Origin: Eubacteriaceae bacterium
GTDB taxonomy: Bacteria > Bacillota > Clostridia > Peptostreptococcales > Anaerovoracaceae
DNA length: 33,309 nucleotides
Reading direction: 5' to 3'
NCBI GenBank assembly: GCA_902362435.1
Contig: CABIWW010000006.1
Location: forward strand, 124,483-157,791
The translations under genes were made by a program, and so were the position numbers. Positions 24,639 to 33,309 of the stretch are shown in pieces. Under the pieces are notes generated by a model. That model made no database searches, had not been told where the DNA came from, and saw nothing but the letters and a program-made list of their open reading frames with translations. Each line of letters begins with the position of its first letter. The first letter of the stretch is position 1.

Positions 24639-25364
24639 ATGGACAGCAGGGTAAAAGAAATAATCGACAGAAGCAGAAGTGTTGTGTTTTTCGGCGGGGC
24701 AGGCGTTTCGACTGAGAGCAATATACCGGATTTCAGATCCGAGTCGGGTCTGTACAAGGCTATGAACGAGTACGGATACTCCCCGGAGCATATGCTGTCG
24801 CATACTTTTTTCATGCGGCATACTGAGATGTTCTTTGACTATTACAAGAAAAATCTGATATACCCCGACGCAGAACCGAACAAAGCGCACAGGGCTCTTG
24901 CAGAGCTGGAACAGGCCGGCAAGCTGACGGGAATAGTGACGCAGAATATCGATGGACTGCATCAGAAAGCCGGAAGCCGCAAAGTGTATGAGCTGCATGG
25001 CTCAGTGATGCGCAACAGCTGCATGGACTGCGGCGAACATTACGATCTCGATTATATAATGAATGAAGACAACTGTGAGAATGGCGTTCCGATATGCAGC
25101 AAATGTCACGGGATAGTCAAACCCGATGTCGTGCTGTATGAAGAGCAGCTGGACGAGGCTGTGATCACAGGTGCGGTGAATGCGATAAGCAGCGCAGATA
25201 CACTGATAGTAGGAGGCACGTCACTGGTAGTGTATCCTGCGGCAGGACTGATAAATTATTTCAGAGGGAAAGATATCGTGCTTATAAACAAATCGCAGAC
25301 GGGATATGATGACAGAGCGACGCTTGTTATAAATGATTCGATCGGAAAAGTTCTTGGGGACTGA
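24639..25364 (+). CDS. cobB: NAD-dependent protein deacylase (sirtuin)
   Basis: A 241-residue sirtuin that removes acyl groups from lysines using NAD+. The Rossmann motifs are GGAGVSTESNIPDFRS and TQNIDGLHQKAG, the catalytic histidine is in ELHGS, and a zinc-binding set CMDCG...CSKC lies between. It matches the CobB/SIR2 class. I chose the ATG at 24639 because GGAGG ends 5 bases before it; a GTG at 24636 would be too close. It follows the AIM24-like gene by 27 bases. Confidence 0.93.
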   Translation: MDSRVKEIIDRSRSVVFFGGAGVSTESNIPDFRSESGLYKAMNEYGYSPEHMLSHTFFMRHTEMFFDYYKKNLIYPDAEPNKAHRALAELEQAGKLTGIVTQNIDGLHQKAGSRKVYELHGSVMRNSCMDCGEHYDLDYIMNEDNCENGVPICSKCHGIVKPDVVLYEEQLDEAVITGAVNAISSADTLIVGGTSLVVYPAAGLINYFRGKDIVLINKSQTGYDDRATLVINDSIGKVLGD

Positions 25365-25448
25365 CATGCGTGAAGCATTGAAGTTTAAAGGAATTTGTCA
25401 GATGTGAAAAAATAGAAAAAGATTGAGAAAAAATTAACAATATTCGGG

Positions 25449-25477
25449 TTTCCATTCTGTTTTTTTTGTGATATAAT
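25449..25477 (+). promoter_or_regulatory. Probable promoter of surE
   Basis: A perfect TATAAT (25472-25477) with a weak TTTCCA (25449-25454) at 17 bases, about 37 bases before the surE ATG. Confidence 0.5.
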
Positions 25478-25513
25478 CAACAGCAAGCAAGAAACGGAGA
25501 TGTTTTTAAGAGA

Positions 25514-26287
25514 ATGAATTTATTACTTGTAAATGATGATGGCATAAAGGCGCAGGGCATACACGAGCTCGCAGAAGCACTGTCTTCGGAAGCATCGATA
25601 TATGTCTGCGCGCCGGACGGACAGCGCAGTGCCAGCGGGCACGGTATAACTGTTTCAACTTATATAGCCGTGCAGGAGGAAAAGTTCAACTGTGCAGAAT
25701 ATGCATTCAGCACTTCGGGAACTCCTGCGGACTGTGTGAAGCTTGGAATGAAGCTGTTTGAACGGCAGGGTGTGAAGATAGACATGGTGTTTTCCGGCAT
25801 AAATCACGGAGGCAATCTGGGTACGGATACTCTGTATTCGGGAACTGTTTCTGCAGCGATCGAAGGCAGTCTTTGCGGAGTTCCGTCGGTAGCGGTTTCG
25901 GTAAACAGCCATGAAGCGAAACACTTCGAATATGCATGTTATCTTGCCAAAGGAGCGTTGAACAAGGCTTACGGCAAGCTTCCACCGGAAGTGGTGTTCA
26001 ATATAAACACACCTGACCTTCCGCGCGAGGAGATAAAAGGTCTGAGGTATACGACTCTGGGTAGAAGAGAGTACAGGGAAGTCTTTGAGCCTGTGGAGAT
26101 AGGCGGGGGAAAAACAGGGTACAGATATACTGGAGACCCTGTTGTATACGAAGGCCTTCCGGAAACTATAGACGTGATAGCGATGCAGGATGGATTTGCT
26201 AGCATCACACCTATTCACCGGGATCTTACATCGTACGGAATGGTAGATGAAGTGAAGAAATGGAGGATAGACCAATGGGATTACTGA
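25514..26287 (+). CDS. surE: 5'/3'-nucleotidase SurE
   Basis: A 257-residue metal-dependent nucleotidase that removes phosphate from nucleoside monophosphates. It shows LLLVNDDGI at the start (metal aspartates D8/D9), PDGQRSASGHGIT, SGTPADCVKLG, and FSGINHGGNLGTDTLYSGTVSAA. Length fits the family. AAGAGA precedes the ATG weakly. The end overlaps the start of the isochorismatase-like gene by 13 bases. Confidence 0.94.
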   Translation: MNLLLVNDDGIKAQGIHELAEALSSEASIYVCAPDGQRSASGHGITVSTYIAVQEEKFNCAEYAFSTSGTPADCVKLGMKLFERQGVKIDMVFSGINHGGNLGTDTLYSGTVSAAIEGSLCGVPSVAVSVNSHEAKHFEYACYLAKGALNKAYGKLPPEVVFNINTPDLPREEIKGLRYTTLGRREYREVFEPVEIGGGKTGYRYTGDPVVYEGLPETIDVIAMQDGFASITPIHRDLTSYGMVDEVKKWRIDQWDY

Positions 26288-26820
26288 CAAGGGACGACAC
26301 GGCATTTGTTGCGATCGACTTTCAGGAACGTCTCGTTCCTGCGATGAGCGGCAAGGAAAAACTGACAGAGAAGACTGAAAGACTGGCAAAGGGAATGCAG
26401 GCGCTCGGGATACCGACTGTAGTGACACAGCAGTATACGAAAGGGCTAGGATCAACGATCCCTTCTATTGCAGAGGCTCTTGGGGAGTTTGAACCGATAG
26501 ACAAGTTCACTTTCGGCTGCATGGAAAATGAAGAATTTGCAGCAAGGATAAAAGAACTCGGCAGGAAGAATATCGTTATATGTGGTATAGAAGCTCACAT
26601 ATGCGTGCAGCAGACAGCATTGCAGCTCATGGAAGCCGGATATAATGTATATCTTGTGGTGGACTGCATATCATCCAGATCAGAAGAGGATAAGCTCTGG
26701 GCAGTTACCAGAATGGGAGAAGCAGGCGCTGTGATAACCACTTATGAAGCAGTATTGTATGAGATACTCAGAAATTCAAAGGCGGACGGCTTCAAAGCTG
26801 TTTCGGCCATTGTAAAATAA
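26275..26820 (+). CDS. Isochorismatase-family cysteine hydrolase
   Basis: A 181-residue protein with the family triad: D15 (FVAIDFQERL), a downstream lysine and the nucleophile cysteine in GIEAHICVQQTAL. Such enzymes hydrolyse amides or isochorismate-like compounds; the substrate is not clear. I chose the ATG at 26275 (starting MGLLTRDD) because GGAGG sits 9 bases before it; an in-frame ATG at 26260 is an alternative. Confidence 0.85.
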   Translation: MGLLTRDDTAFVAIDFQERLVPAMSGKEKLTEKTERLAKGMQALGIPTVVTQQYTKGLGSTIPSIAEALGEFEPIDKFTFGCMENEEFAARIKELGRKNIVICGIEAHICVQQTALQLMEAGYNVYLVVDCISSRSEEDKLWAVTRMGEAGAVITTYEAVLYEILRNSKADGFKAVSAIVK

Positions 26821-26873
26821 TGGAAATATTTATATTTTAATCAATAATAAATGATTCAAGGAGGAAATTCATT

Positions 26874-28052
26874 ATGAGAGATGTTGTAATTGCAAGTGCA
26901 GTAAGAACTCCGATCGGCAGTTTTGGCGGCAGTCTTAAAAATACTGCTGCAAGAACTTTAGGAGCTATCACGATCAAAGAAGCTATCAAGAGAGCAGGAA
27001 TCGATCCGGCAACTATCGATGAAGTTGTATACGGATGTGTTCTCCAGGGCGGACTTGGACAGAACGTTGCAAGACAGGCAGCTTTAGACGCAGGAATTCC
27101 AAAGGAAGTTCCGGCTATGACTATCAACAAGGTTTGCGGTTCCGGATTAAGAACGGTTTCAATGGCAGCGCAGATGATCAAGGCAGGCGATGCTGATATC
27201 ATTGTCGCTGGTGGTACAGAAAACATGTCGGCAACAGCATATGCTATCCCTACAGCAAGATGGGGAGCAAGAATGAACGACAATAAGATCATCGACATGA
27301 TGACAAACGATGGTCTGACTTGTGCATTCAACAACTATCACATGGGTATCACTGCTGAAAACGTTGCAGAGCAGTGGGGTCTCACAAGAGAAGAACTCGA
27401 TGCATTCGCAGCGAAATCACAGCAGAAAGCAGTTGCAGCAGTAAAAGCAGGCAAATTCAAGGATGAAATCGTTCCTGTTGAGATCCCTCAGAGAAAGGGC
27501 GATCCTGTTGTCTTCGATACAGATGAATATCCAAAAGACGGCGTAACTCCTGAAAGTATCGCTAAGCTCAGACCTGCATTCAAGAAGGATGGAATGGTTA
27601 CAGCAGCTAACGCATCAGGAATCAACGATGCAGCAGCAGCTCTGGTTATCATGTCAAAGGAAAAGGCTGACGAACTCGGAATCAAGCCTCTCTGCACGAT
27701 CAAGTCATATGCGTCAGCAGGTGTTGATCCTGCTATCATGGGCGTTGGTCCTGTACCTGCATGCCGCAAGGCACTTGACAAGGCTGGACTTACTATCGAC
27801 CAGATCGATCTGATCGAAGCGAATGAAGCTTTCGCAGCACAGTCAGTAGCAGTAGGCAAAGACCTCGGATTCGATCCTGAAAAGCTCAACGTAAACGGCG
27901 GAGCTATCGCACTCGGACACCCTATCGGAGCATCCGGCGCAAGAATCCTTATCACTCTGATCTATGAGATGATCAAGAGAGACGCAAAGACTGGTCTTGC
28001 TACACTTTGCATCGGTGGTGGACAGGGAACTACAGTTATCGTAGAAAGATAA
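26874..28052 (+). CDS. Acetyl-CoA C-acetyltransferase (thiolase)
   Basis: A 392-residue biosynthetic-type thiolase that condenses two acetyl-CoA to acetoacetyl-CoA. The acyl-carrying C88 lies in [13 protein letters not shown]349 in [11 protein letters not shown], and the base C379 in [10 protein letters not shown]. Length and motifs are complete. In Clostridia it begins butyrate/butanol-type pathways, but no partner genes follow here. AAGGAGGAAATTC gives a strong ribosome binding site. The codon choice is biased to few codons, as expected for an abundant enzyme. Confidence 0.95.
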   Translation: MRDVVIASAVRTPIGSFGGSLKNTAARTLGAITIKEAIKRAGIDPATIDEVVYGCVLQGGLGQNVARQAALDAGIPKEVPAMTINKVCGSGLRTVSMAAQMIKAGDADIIVAGGTENMSATAYAIPTARWGARMNDNKIIDMMTNDGLTCAFNNYHMGITAENVAEQWGLTREELDAFAAKSQQKAVAAVKAGKFKDEIVPVEIPQRKGDPVVFDTDEYPKDGVTPESIAKLRPAFKKDGMVTAANASGINDAAAALVIMSKEKADELGIKPLCTIKSYASAGVDPAIMGVGPVPACRKALDKAGLTIDQIDLIEANEAFAAQSVAVGKDLGFDPEKLNVNGGAIALGHPIGASGARILITLIYEMIKRDAKTGLATLCIGGGQGTTVIVER

Positions 28053-28096
28053 GATCCCGGGCATACCGAAATAACAGAATCTTAATAAAGACAAGC

Positions 28097-28122
28097 AGAG
28101 CGCGGCAGTATTGCCGCGCTCT
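28097..28122 (+). terminator. Intrinsic terminator of the thiolase gene
   Basis: A strong stem AGAGCGCGGC / GCCGCGCTCT with a short loop, followed by TGTTGT with a moderate T content. Confidence 0.8.
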
Positions 28123-28191
28123 TGTTGTATCGTCAACTGCTGTATTATCAGAGGCTTTCAGGTTTACAGAGGAAATTATCGTCTGCGACCA

Positions 28192-28221
28192 TTGCATTTA
28201 CAAGTGCAGTTAGGATATAAT
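28192..28221 (+). promoter_or_regulatory. Promoter of glnS
   Basis: TTGCAT (28192-28197) and TATAAT (28216-28221) with 18 bases between. The ~105-base leader that follows holds no T-box core motif. Confidence 0.6.
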
Positions 28222-28331
28222 AAAAAAGCGTGCAGGAACGGAACGGTGCGCGCACTGTTTCTGCAGCAAGAGCGAAATCGGTGAAAACAGATATTTCTGT
28301 AATATAAAATATTAAATTCAGGAGGAACGAT

Positions 28332-29975
28332 ATGGCTGAAAAAGCGGATGTTAACAATTTTATCCATAATATAATTGACAAGGATCTGGAAGCACAGAAA
28401 TACGGAGACAAGGTGCATACCAGATTTCCTCCGGAGCCTAACGGCTATCTCCATATAGGACATGCAAAATCGATATGCCTCAATTTTTCAACAGCTGAAA
28501 AATACGGCGGCAAATGCAATCTCAGATATGACGATACCAATCCGGTCAAAGAAGACGTGGAATATGTAGATTCCATAGAAGAAGATGTAAGATGGCTCGG
28601 TTTCCAGTGGGACAAAAGGCTGTGGGCATCCGACTATTTCGACGAAATGTACGATTGTGCAGTTACTCTGATAAAAAAGGGAAAAGCATATGTATGCGAT
28701 CTGAATGCCGACCAGATCAGAGAATACAGAGGAACGCTCAAGGAGCCGGGAAAAGAAAGTCCGTACAGGAACCGAAGCGTTGAAGAAAATCTCAGCCTTT
28801 TCGAAGAAATGAAGCAGGGAAAATATGCTGACGGTGAAAAGGTCCTCAGAGCAAAGATAGACATGGCGTCACCGAATATGAATATGAGAGACCCTGTCAT
28901 ATACAGGATAGCTCACGTGGAACACCACAATACAGGAGACAAGTGGTGCATATATCCTATGTATGACTTTGCACACCCGATCGAAGATGCGATCGAAGGC
29001 ATAACGCACTCGATATGTACTCTTGAATTCGAGGATCACAGACCCCTTTACGACTGGGTGCTCCAGGAAATCGGCAAGTGGCCGACGCCGCCGCAGCAGA
29101 TAGAATTCGCAAGACTCAACCTCACTAATACAGTCATGAGCAAGAGATATCTCAAGGCGATGGTGGACGACGGCACAGTTGACGGATGGGACGATCCTAG
29201 AATGCCGACCATTGCAGGCATAAGAAGAAGAGGTTACACGCCGGAGGCCGTACGTGATTTCTGCGAGAGGATAGGTGTGTCCAAAGCAAACAGTACAGTG
29301 GATATCAGCCTGCTCGAACACTGCGTGAGAGAAGATCTCAAGCAGCAGGTCGAAAACAGGAATGTAGTCGAAAATCCGATAAAAGTAGTGATAACGAACT
29401 ATCCTGAAGATCAGACCGAAGAAATGGAAATCGAAAACAACAGGGAAGTCCCTGAAATGGGCAACAGAACTGTTCCGTTCAGCAGAGAACTCTACGTTGA
29501 CGGGGACGATTTCATGGAAGTCCCTGTAAAGAAATATTTCAGACTGTTCCCTGGCAATGAGGTGAGATTCAAGGGCGCATACTTTATAACATGCAATGAA
29601 GTCGTAAAAAATGAAGACGGAAGCATAAAGGAGCTGCTCTGCACATACGATCCTGAAACGAAGAGCGGAAGCGGTTTCGAAGGCCGTAAGGTGAAGGGTA
29701 CGATCCATTGGGTGGATGCTAAAACAGCTGTGCAGATAAAGATCAGGAATTATGACTATCTGATGATCGAGGATGAAAACGGTGAAAATGTGCTGAATCC
29801 GGATTCTCTGACGGAGTCGGTCGCATATGCGGAGCCGTCGGTTGCAGAGGCAAAACCGGGCGAAAGATTCCAGTTCTTCAGAAAGGGATATTACATCGCA
29901 GATTCGAAGCTTACGGCAGATACGGAAAAAGTGTTCAACAAGATCGTAGGCCTCAAGAGTTCATGGAAGAAATAA
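28332..29975 (+). CDS. glnS: Glutamine-tRNA ligase
   Basis: A 547-residue class I aminoacyl-tRNA synthetase charging tRNA-Gln. The HIGH-type signature is [15 protein letters not shown], the KMSKS-like motif is VMSKRYL, and the GlnRS-type C-terminal beta-barrel anticodon domain follows ([33 protein letters not shown]). Many Bacillota lack GlnRS and use the transamidation route, so a direct GlnRS is of interest here. AGGAGG lies before the ATG. Confidence 0.95.
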   Translation: MAEKADVNNFIHNIIDKDLEAQKYGDKVHTRFPPEPNGYLHIGHAKSICLNFSTAEKYGGKCNLRYDDTNPVKEDVEYVDSIEEDVRWLGFQWDKRLWASDYFDEMYDCAVTLIKKGKAYVCDLNADQIREYRGTLKEPGKESPYRNRSVEENLSLFEEMKQGKYADGEKVLRAKIDMASPNMNMRDPVIYRIAHVEHHNTGDKWCIYPMYDFAHPIEDAIEGITHSICTLEFEDHRPLYDWVLQEIGKWPTPPQQIEFARLNLTNTVMSKRYLKAMVDDGTVDGWDDPRMPTIAGIRRRGYTPEAVRDFCERIGVSKANSTVDISLLEHCVREDLKQQVENRNVVENPIKVVITNYPEDQTEEMEIENNREVPEMGNRTVPFSRELYVDGDDFMEVPVKKYFRLFPGNEVRFKGAYFITCNEVVKNEDGSIKELLCTYDPETKSGSGFEGRKVKGTIHWVDAKTAVQIKIRNYDYLMIEDENGENVLNPDSLTESVAYAEPSVAEAKPGERFQFFRKGYYIADSKLTADTEKVFNKIVGLKSSWKK

Positions 29976-30013
29976 ACAGCAGCAGGGTATTACAGTAAAG
30001 AGGAGATTTATAA

Positions 30014-31168
30014 ATGGATTACTACAAGGCATCCCTGAAGATGCATGAGGAACATAAAGGGAAAATGGCGGTGGCCAGCAAGGTAAAGGTCGAAAACAAG
30101 GACGACCTTTCCACTGCATACACACCGGGAGTCGCAGAGCCGTGCAGGAAAATACACGAAAACCCGGAAGATGTCTATAAATACACGAACAAGTCCAATA
30201 TAGTAGCAGTCGTTTCAGACGGCTCAGCTGTGCTTGGGTTGGGAAATATCGGCGGACTGGCATCTATACCCGTAATGGACGGAAAATCGCTCCTGTTCAA
30301 AGAATTTGCGGGCATAGACGCATTTCCTATCTGTCTTGAGACTCAGGACGTCGATGAGATCGTTAATATAGTGAAAAACATCGCGCCGACTCTCGGCGGA
30401 ATCAACCTCGAGGACATTTCGGCGCCGAGGTGCTTTGAGATAGAGGAAAAACTGCAGGCGCAGGTCGATATACCTGTATTTCATGACGACCAGCACGGCA
30501 CGGCCGTGGTTGTATCAGCTGCAGTGATAAATTCTGCAAAGTTCACAGGCAGGAGCCTCGAGTCTATCAAAGCTGTTATCAACGGCGCAGGAGCTGCCGG
30601 AACGGCGATAGCCAAGATGCTTATGAATCTGGGCATCAAGGATATCGTGGCATGTGACAGCAAAGGTATACTTACGAATGACAGAGATGATCTGAACGAG
30701 GCGAAGAGAAGACTCGCGGCAGTTACGAACAGGGATCAGATAAAGGGATCTCTTGCAGATGCAGTAAAGGGCAGAGACCTGTTTATCGGTGTGTCTGCTG
30801 CAAAAGTGCTCACACAGGACATGGTGAAAACGATGAACGATGACGCTATCATCTTTGCTATGGCAAACCCAGAACCTGAGATACAGCCTGATCTTGCAAA
30901 AGAAGCGGGTGCTGCGGTAGTGGGAACAGGCAGATCCGATCACCCTAATCAGATAAACAACGTGCTGATATTCCCGGGATTGTTCAAAGGTGCGCTTGCA
31001 GCCCGTGCAAAGCGAATAACCGAAGAAATGAAGACGGCGGCAGCCTTTGCACTTGCAGGGATCATCAAAGATGATGAGCTTTCCGCCGACTATATAATCC
31101 CGAGCGCATTTTACCCCGGCGCAGCTGATATAGTTGCTGCCGCAGTAGAAAAAGCCTGGAAAGAATAA
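30014..31168 (+). CDS. NAD(P)-dependent malic enzyme
   Basis: A 384-residue enzyme that oxidatively decarboxylates malate to pyruvate. It has [10 protein letters not shown] and [20 protein letters not shown] in the catalytic N-terminal part, [10 protein letters not shown] with metal-binding acidic residues, and the Rossmann motif [13 protein letters not shown]. It resembles the short bacterial type of malic enzyme. AAAGAGGAG precedes the ATG. It follows glnS by 38 bases, so the two may share a transcript. Confidence 0.93.
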   Translation: MDYYKASLKMHEEHKGKMAVASKVKVENKDDLSTAYTPGVAEPCRKIHENPEDVYKYTNKSNIVAVVSDGSAVLGLGNIGGLASIPVMDGKSLLFKEFAGIDAFPICLETQDVDEIVNIVKNIAPTLGGINLEDISAPRCFEIEEKLQAQVDIPVFHDDQHGTAVVVSAAVINSAKFTGRSLESIKAVINGAGAAGTAIAKMLMNLGIKDIVACDSKGILTNDRDDLNEAKRRLAAVTNRDQIKGSLADAVKGRDLFIGVSAAKVLTQDMVKTMNDDAIIFAMANPEPEIQPDLAKEAGAAVVGTGRSDHPNQINNVLIFPGLFKGALAARAKRITEEMKTAAAFALAGIIKDDELSADYIIPSAFYPGAADIVAAAVEKAWKE

Positions 31169-31220
31169 GCCTGGCCGACGTGCCTGGGCGGTATACGGAT
31201 ATATGAGAAGATGAAAAACA

Positions 31221-31270
31221 ACAAAGACCTCTGAAAAACAGAAACGATCTGTGAGACAGAGGTCTTTTGT
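31221..31270. terminator. Bidirectional terminator between malic enzyme and the AI-2E transporter gene
   Basis: ACAAAGACCTCTG (31221-31233) pairs with CAGAGGTCTTTTGT (31257-31270). A-rich and T-rich flanks on the two sides allow termination in both directions, fitting the convergent genes. Confidence 0.8.
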
Positions 31271-31271
31271 A

Positions 31272-32495
31272 TTACATATCGCGCGGCGGTTCTGTTTCGG
31301 TGCGTTTTGCACGGGATTCCTTGCCGGAAGCCCACTTCACCACGAAAACCTGTATGATACCGGCAAGCGGAACGGCCAGGATCATGCCGAGTATGCCGCC
31401 GAAGTACCCGAAAACGCTGACTGCCAGAAGCACCATGAGCGGATGGAGACCAGTCGAGGAGCCGACGACTTTCGGATAGATGAAGTTGGCGTCGATCTGC
31501 TGTATGGCAAAAAGTATCGCGATCGCCAGGACGCCGTGCCAGAATCCTCCGGTGCAGAGCCCCATAAGAAAAGCGGGGATCATACCGATCACCGGTCCGA
31601 AATACGGTATCACATTCGAGATGCCGGCAAATATACCTATAAATACCGCAGCTTCCAGCCCCATGATAGAAAGCCCGATCGATGACAGCACTGCGACGAT
31701 CAGAGCGTCTAGCAGCGCGCCTCTGATGAATCTTGACAGTACGGCATTCATTTCACTCAGAGTTTCGATAAGGACTGCGTGCCCTTTCTGCGGCATCACC
31801 AGATGCATGAACTTTCTCCACAGACCGAGGAAAAACTGCTTGTCCTTCATCAGGTATATGCTTATGATGATCCCGACCAGGATATCGAGCAGGCTGCCGC
31901 TGATGCTTGTGAAAAATGAAATGACGGATGAGGCACTGACATTGTTGCCGATCCATTTCATTACGGCGTCGGTCACCTCGGTCATTTTGTCAGAGAGGAT
32001 ACCGGCAGGGATATTGGTGGTTATCCATCTCTGGAAAATACTTTCGTATTTCATTATCCCGGCAAGCAGATCAGATACGGTCGTAGGTATATCAGCCACG
32101 GAAACTTTGCCAAGTATCATGGCGGCGAAGCCGTATATCAGCGCAATGACAGCTGCGATCACAAGCAGGTAAGTGAGGATCACACTCAGAAGATGACGCG
32201 TATTGTGACGTTTATCCGCCTTGACAGGGTCGGATGGCAGCTGCATTACACGGCTCATCAGTCTGGAATCGATAAGTTCGGCGAGCGGATTCAGCAGATA
32301 AGCCAGTATGAGACCTAGAATAAGCGGCCAGAACGCATCAAGCAGTGTGCAGATGATTTTGTACAGGATCGAGGATATATTCCCCAGGTTTTTGATTATA
32401 AAATACATGAGACACAAAAGCGCAGCATTGAATACTATAAAAAAGCTGCCCTTCATGAAATTGCGGTCTTTAAGTAATTCTTTCAGTTTATCCAT
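31272..32495 (-). CDS. AI-2E family transporter
   Basis: A 407-residue membrane protein of the AI-2E/UPF0118 family, related to TqsA and PerM. About eight membrane segments; family landmarks are WPLILGLILAYLLNPLAELID, then SNVIPYFGPVIGMIPAFLMGL, and a C-terminal FGGILGMILAVPLAGIIQV. Reported roles include autoinducer-2 export and Na+/H+ antiport; none can be assigned here. The minus-strand start has GGAGG 7 bases upstream. It is the only clear minus-strand gene in the window. Confidence 0.9.
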   Translation of the reverse strand: MDKLKELLKDRNFMKGSFFIVFNAALLCLMYFIIKNLGNISSILYKIICTLLDAFWPLILGLILAYLLNPLAELIDSRLMSRVMQLPSDPVKADKRHNTRHLLSVILTYLLVIAAVIALIYGFAAMILGKVSVADIPTTVSDLLAGIMKYESIFQRWITTNIPAGILSDKMTEVTDAVMKWIGNNVSASSVISFFTSISGSLLDILVGIIISIYLMKDKQFFLGLWRKFMHLVMPQKGHAVLIETLSEMNAVLSRFIRGALLDALIVAVLSSIGLSIMGLEAAVFIGIFAGISNVIPYFGPVIGMIPAFLMGLCTGGFWHGVLAIAILFAIQQIDANFIYPKVVGSSTGLHPLMVLLAVSVFGYFGGILGMILAVPLAGIIQVFVVKWASGKESRAKRTETEPPRDM

Positions 32496-32518
32496 ATATA
32501 TTCCTCCGATATCAGATA

Positions 32519-32547
32519 ATTATATAATAAGGAGCCTGCTGCATCAA
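32519..32547 (-). promoter_or_regulatory. Promoter of the AI-2E transporter gene (minus strand)
   Basis: Read on the minus strand, TTGATG (32542-32547) and TATAAT (32519-32524) are 17 bases apart. Confidence 0.7.
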
Positions 32548-32730
32548 TACATTATATATGCAAAACTGCACATATAGGGAGGTTGGACATAATGGCGGGT
32601 TTTAATACACGAAGAAGTATGCATATTATAGAAGCGTGTATCCTATATGTCGAAAGCCTGTAAAATCAATGCACAGAGCCTGTGAGTGACAAAAATACAC
32701 TATAAAACAATAAAAAAATGAGAAAAGCGG

Positions 32731-32759
32731 TTGACAGCAGAGTATAACTTTGGTAATAT
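32731..32759 (+). promoter_or_regulatory. rRNA operon promoter P1
   Basis: TTGACA (32731-32736) and TAATAT (32754-32759), spacer 17. It is the first of two tandem promoters before the 16S gene. Confidence 0.75.
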
Positions 32760-32836
32760 AAACAAGCTGTCGCACAGATGCGGTAACGCAAAACGAGGTC
32801 AGCGAAAATTCATCGAAAAAAGATGAAAAAAAGTAG

Positions 32837-32865
32837 TTGACAAACGAAGCGACATGCGATATACT
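32837..32865 (+). promoter_or_regulatory. rRNA operon promoter P2
   Basis: TTGACA (32837-32842) and TATACT (32860-32865), spacer 17. It lies 106 bases downstream of P1, with an A-rich stretch just upstream. Confidence 0.8.
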
Positions 32866-33144
32866 GAAAAAGCTCGCCAAGAGCGAGCGAGATCGAAAGA
32901 TCGAGAACATTGAAAACTTCATAGTGTAGAAATTTAAGTCGAAAAAACAGCAATAAGCTGAAAGATTTAAAAGAGAAACTATACACAACCAGAGAATGGT
33001 AAAAGTAAAGTTTCCGGCAATTTCTAAAAAAGACAATGATTCGGATAAGAAAGAATCGAGTAGCGAAAAACAAAAGCTAAGCGTTAAAGAGTTAGAAATT
33101 CAAACGATTTAAACTCTTCTGCAGAGGAAGAGATTAGATACCAT
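32866..33144 (+). promoter_or_regulatory. 16S rRNA leader with processing/antitermination hairpins
   Basis: The leader has a hairpin GCTCGC-CAAGA-GCGAGC (32872-32888), a small GATC-GAAA-GATC hairpin (32891-32902) and a GAACATTGAAAAC stretch similar to the leader motif near boxA in other Bacillota. It separates P2 from the mature 16S start. Confidence 0.55.

Positions 33145-33309
<165 letters not shown>

Noticed and set aside
28222..28331. T-box riboswitch in the glnS leader
   Set aside because: No T-box core sequence and no terminator/antiterminator pair; the leader is only about 110 bases long.
32592..32663. 23-codon frame with a good ribosome binding site before the rRNA promoters
   Set aside because: Too short to judge and no family resemblance, although GGGAGG precedes its ATG. 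Could be a small or decayed gene.

Overview
The window looks like a low-to-mid GC anaerobic Bacillota chromosome (class Clostridia). The first bases of 16S rRNA at the right edge resemble those of Anaerovoracaceae / Family XIII organisms, but this placement is from memory of such sequences, not from a search. Supporting signs are strong AGGAGG ribosome binding sites, TTGACA/TATAAT promoters with 17-base spacers, an AI-2E permease, a clostridial thiolase, a glutaminyl-tRNA synthetase and a group IIC intron. Nearly all genes lie on the + strand; the only clear exception is the AI-2E family transporter near the right end.

Layout. (1) 1-1530: a remnant of a cell-wall-anchor tail, then the rplM-rpsI ribosomal operon with its leader and terminator. 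(2) 1560-4080: an AT-rich two-gene unit encoding a 620-residue protein that reads as ASCH + PIN nuclease + GNAT + PUA-like, followed by a stand-alone ASCH protein. This is the best candidate for a poorly described system. (3) 4081-8167: accessory genes: a TetR regulator with a nested palindromic operator, a cysteine-rich KTR protein, a DUF3795 protein, a MATE pseudogene, and an AraC/GyrI regulator overlapping both genes of an ABC exporter. (4) 8168-9177: about 1 kb without genes, holding two homologous ~145-bp modules with three DnaA-box-like sites each. (5) 9178-12730: a sigma54-dependent regulator, its terminator hairpin, and a complete group IIC intron inserted just after that hairpin; the downstream flank is another anchor-tail remnant. 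(6) 12770-17925: an AraC regulator, an APC-type amino acid/polyamine permease, a YtcJ-like amidohydrolase and a DUF3237 protein, apparently a catabolic cluster, preceded by five copies of an 8-bp site. (7) 18042-21338: a lipid-linked-sugar flippase, a DUF368 undecaprenyl-phosphate transporter and an MBL-fold hydrolase. (8) 21450-23821: a two-gene radical SAM + DUF4130 operon with two LexA-like (SOS) boxes at its promoter. (9) 23848-32495: mainly housekeeping genes: AIM24-like protein, sirtuin, SurE, isochorismatase-like hydrolase, thiolase, GlnRS, malic enzyme and the AI-2E family permease (minus strand). (10) 32731-33309: tandem rRNA promoters, leader hairpins and the 5' end of 16S rRNA.

The ribosomal operon, the rRNA operon and the uniform + strand orientation would fit a position on a leading strand not far from the chromosomal origin. 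That is inference. All family assignments come from reading the translated sequence; no searches were run.
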